64,000 nt of DNA from Trichomonas tenax (lineage: Eukaryota; Parabasalia; Trichomonadida; Trichomonadidae), in contig JALKBU010000059.1 in the NCBI GenBank assembly GCA_023091735.1, forward strand, positions 39,805-103,804, read 5' to 3'. Numbering within the stretch: the stretch's first letter is position 1; each line of letters opens with the position of its first letter. The notes beneath the pieces were generated by a model, which saw nothing but the letters and a program-made list of their open reading frames with translations, was not told the origin of the DNA and did not search any database. The position numbers and the translations under genes are program-made. Below, in pieces: positions 61,805-64,000 of the stretch.

Positions 61805-62190
61805 TAGGCCGCACTATTGATTTCATGAATGAATGGCATGACATCTTTTGCTTCAATATGTGCACCTTGCGCAATAAGCTTTGCCACACAATCAGCACTA
61901 TCATGTATAACTGCATCAATTAGAGGTGTTGCACCTCCCTTACTTTTCACATTAATAAGCTTGGCGAAACAGTGAATACTCTTATATTTAACTGCATGTA
62001 TAATAGAAATGTTGCACCATGTTTATCTTTTGCTTCAATATTTGCGCCATGTTCAATAAGTTCAAACGAGACAATCATCACTATTTATTGCTGCTGCATA
62101 TATTAGAGGTGATGCACCCCTATCATCTATTGCTTCAACTCGGTTATCCCAAAGTTTCAAAATTAAAGAAATATCTAAAATCTTGATTTT
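61805..62190 (-). pseudogene. ankyrin-repeat remnant
   Basis: Minus-strand pieces in two or three frames carry ankyrin consensus: DRGASPLIYAAAINSDDC near 62085-62140, IEHGANIEAKDKHGAT near 62015-62060, and GGATPLIDAVIHDSADCVAKLIAQGAHIEAKD near 61845-61945 (split by a frame change just upstream). The end reads FIHEINSAA and stops. At least two frameshifts separate the repeats, and no start or N-terminal domain was found. It is a decayed end of a member of the trichomonad ankyrin family. Confidence 0.7.
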
Positions 62191-62224
62191 CCTTTGAGAC
62201 ATATAGCAGATTGAGTTTAAAGCT

Positions 62225-62345
62225 TGCTATTTTTCTGATTTTGACACTCTGCATTTTTGACACTTTACATCATCCTTTTGATACTTTACATGTTGTAAAG
62301 TGTCAAAATATCAAAACAATAATGTCACTTTTTGACAAAAAGTAG
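62225..62345. repeat. inverted-repeat cluster of TGACACTTTACA type
   Basis: The segment contains TTTTGACACTTTACA, TTTTGATACTTTACATG, then TGTAAAGTGTCAAAA and TGTCACTTTTTGACA. The units are inverted relative to one another, with stems of 10-14 pairs, and share the AAAGTGTCA core with other intergenic sites in this window. It sits 40 bases before the ASCH gene. Confidence 0.55.
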
Positions 62346-62382
62346 GCTCTCTTATCCAGTATTTATTAGTAGTGCTGAAATA

Positions 62383-62712
62383 ATGGAGATTCATGTTCAA
62401 GAACCTTGATTTTCCTACATTAAACAAGGCGTTAAAACGAGTGAAGGTTGGTTAAACAGAGGAAGGTATTCGGAGATCCAGGTTGGTGACATTATCAAAA
62501 TTTGCAATTCAATGGATAAATTCGATGTTAAAGTGATTGGAAAGACTTTGCATAAGGAGTTTCGAACATACCTTCAAGCAGAAGGATTAGAAAATACACT
62601 ACCCGGAATTGAAATTATTGAAAAAGGTTGTGAAGTGTATTATGGCTTTTATTCAAAGAATGATGAAGAAAAATATGGTGTAATCGCATTTCAAATAGAA
62701 AAATGTATATAA
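62383..62712 (+). pseudogene. ASCH-domain protein with one internal TGA
   Basis: Starting at ATG 62383 the frame reads MEIHVQEP, then TGA at 62407-62409, then FSYIKQGVKTSEG and onward without a break to the stop at 62710-62712 (109 codons). After the TGA the sequence shows the ASCH pattern: KTSEGWLNRGRY, IQVGDIIKI, FRTYLQAEGLENTLPG and EVYYGFYSKNDEEKYGVIAF. In ASCH proteins the residue after 'EP' is usually Trp (PWF), so TGG to TGA is the simplest change. ASCH domains bind RNA or modified bases and resemble EVE/PUA domains. Alternatives are translation from ATG 62512, which would lose the first strand, or stop-codon readthrough. I call it a single-hit pseudogene. Confidence 0.75.
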
Positions 62713-63664
62713 AGGCCAATTCGATCATGGATATGTACACTGAACATGCTCTGATAGTAAATACATCATTGTATAGACTTGTGATATATTTCTCATTGTC
62801 TACTAGTTCTAAAAATCATGGTAATTATCAAAATTATATATATCTTAACAAAATACTGTTCCTTTGTCATGGGGATATCAAAGCAGTCGCCAAACTGAAG
62901 ATAGGATTGCTTTTGTGATGAATAAATTAGAGTTTGAACATTGTGCGGGTGTGTCCGTGCCCCTCAAATATTTTTGAATTAAAAATAATCGTATTTTAAC
63001 AAAATTTTCACACCTCTTTGTAAAAGCCACTTTTTGACATTCTGTCAATAACTTTAAAAACAAATATTTTCAACGAAGATATATTACTAATGTTGTATCA
63101 CAAAAAATGAAGTGAGGTGAAGTGAAAAGTGTCAAAATATCATTTTTCATAAAAGAATAGATTTAGTGTTATTTGATAGTAGGTATCTAAAGAAATATGG
63201 AATATTAAATATGGCGATGGATAATTATAGGAAAAAAATATAATTTAAAGTGGGATTTGCAACGGGGACGCTCTGAGACACCACGACATAAAGCGTCCAA
63301 GTATTCGATGTTTAAACAAAAAATACTGTCGGTCGGTTTTCAAGTATAATCAGGTTTTTCAAGGATAGCCTCAATTTGTTGTCGGCTGAAAATTGGAATA
63401 TAGGATTGATATCACAAATCATAATGATAGAGCTAGCAATGTTGAAATTGAATACTTTTGTAAAGTGAAAAAGTTTGAACAAAAAAAAACCTATATCATG
63501 TAATAGGGAATATAATACAGATAACAATAAAAAGAAATTAAGCGGATTTATCAAAGATTGATTGAGAAAAATTAACATATTCATTAAAATATAGTACACA
63601 ACATCTACATTGTATAAATAATATAATGTGTTTGCCAAAATGAAAATTTACTGCTCCACATCCA
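62713..63664. other. AT-rich intergenic region
   Basis: No gene. GCCACTTTTTGACA near 63030-63043 and AAAAGTGTCAAAA near 63124-63137 repeat the dispersed motif. A short GGACGCT/AGCGTCC stem at about 63268-63298 is too small to weigh. Confidence 0.45.
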
Positions 63665-63898
63665 TTGAAAGCAATTTTCGTTGATCCATCTGAGCAATCT
63701 GCTGAAACGTCGGACAACTCATCATCAATGCACAAAAATCAAGCATCAACACCAGATTCTTTCTTTCCAAAGAAGTTTTTGTCTGCAGACAGACTTTACG
63801 TTTCATTAAAGAAAACACAAAGATTCTCGTCACTCACTTTTGCTTCTTTTGACAGGGAAAATTTTTCCTTCTGCTGTGTAGTCCCGCGACCTTCATAA
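63653..63898 (+). pseudogene. possible C-terminal gene fragment
   Basis: The plus frame has no ATG at its start. It reads APHPLKAIFVDPSEQSAETSDNSSS, then a Ser/Lys/Phe-rich stretch, and ends at 63896-63898. Base composition is more balanced than its surroundings, which argues for coding origin. No domain was recognised, and the upstream part is missing. A fragment of an unknown gene is the best guess. Confidence 0.3.
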
Positions 63899-64000
63899 CT
63901 TTTTATCTGATCAATATTTTTTCGATTTGAAAGTACTTTCATGTACATATTGATAGTTGTCTATCCAGTGGTATAAGTGGCACAGTCTATATATCTATCA

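Overview
The window looks like nuclear DNA of a trichomonad (Parabasalia, Trichomonas or Tritrichomonas type). It has very long intronless ORFs, short AT-rich intergenic DNA with short 5' leaders, a HYDIN-like central-pair protein (so a flagellate), BspA-like leucine-rich-repeat remnants, Pmp-like GGAI surface repeats, DUF-type ankyrin remnants, multi-membrane adenylyl cyclases with PAS domains, and bacterial-looking genes (an SH3b/GH19 lysozyme and a Gfo/Idh/MocA oxidoreductase). The species cannot be fixed without a search. No tRNA, rRNA or CRISPR array was seen.

Layout. 1-1554 (-): 5' part of a P4-type ATPase. 2572-3174 (+): small unknown protein, followed by a MITE-like element (3210-3520). 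4124-13195 (+): HYDIN homologue with an internal adenylate-kinase-like domain. 13303-16371 (+): a UBL-UBA protein with Myb/SANT-like repeats and no ATG at its start. 16400-20766 (-): a nearly full-length but broken adenylyl cyclase. 22031-26029 (-): helical-repeat protein. 26977-27519 (-): telobox-like Myb protein. 28060-30731: small membrane protein, exostosin-type glycosyltransferase and oxidoreductase. 30826-36525 (-): 1899-residue Pmp-like, Thr-rich surface protein. 36526-39145: AT-rich gap holding a cluster of three hairpins. 39146-41098 (+): ubiquitin hydrolase. 41150-42470: decayed BspA-like gene and fragments. 42652-43746 (+): BRCT protein. 46386-48206 (+): glycine-rich surface protein cut at both ends, with a fold-back element at its 5' edge. 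48707-49243 (+): membrane FKBP. 49536-51274 (+): broken ankyrin gene. 51391-53358 (-): epimerase-like/glycosyltransferase fusion. 55109-56074 (+): lysozyme. 56214-56786: five large hairpins in a row. 56911-59760 (-): broken coiled-coil surface protein gene. 59846-61417 (+): C2-like protein. 61805-62190 (-): ankyrin remnant. 62383-62712 (+): ASCH protein with one internal TGA.

The most unusual signal is the pair of hairpin arrays. Array A (56214-56786) has five different imperfect stem-loops with arms of 17-43 nt at a pitch of about 120 nt, and their linkers resemble each other more than the stems do. Array B (37653-37870) has three back-to-back stem-loops ending in a T6 run. Neither codes for protein, and both look like precursors of small RNAs or a structured ncRNA.

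A second theme is gene death. At least six multi-copy-family genes (cyclase, BspA, two ankyrin genes, coiled-coil protein, ASCH) carry nonsense or frameshift changes, while single-copy housekeeping genes between them are intact. Ordinary features were read directly from the translations, and family names rest on motif recognition without database searches.
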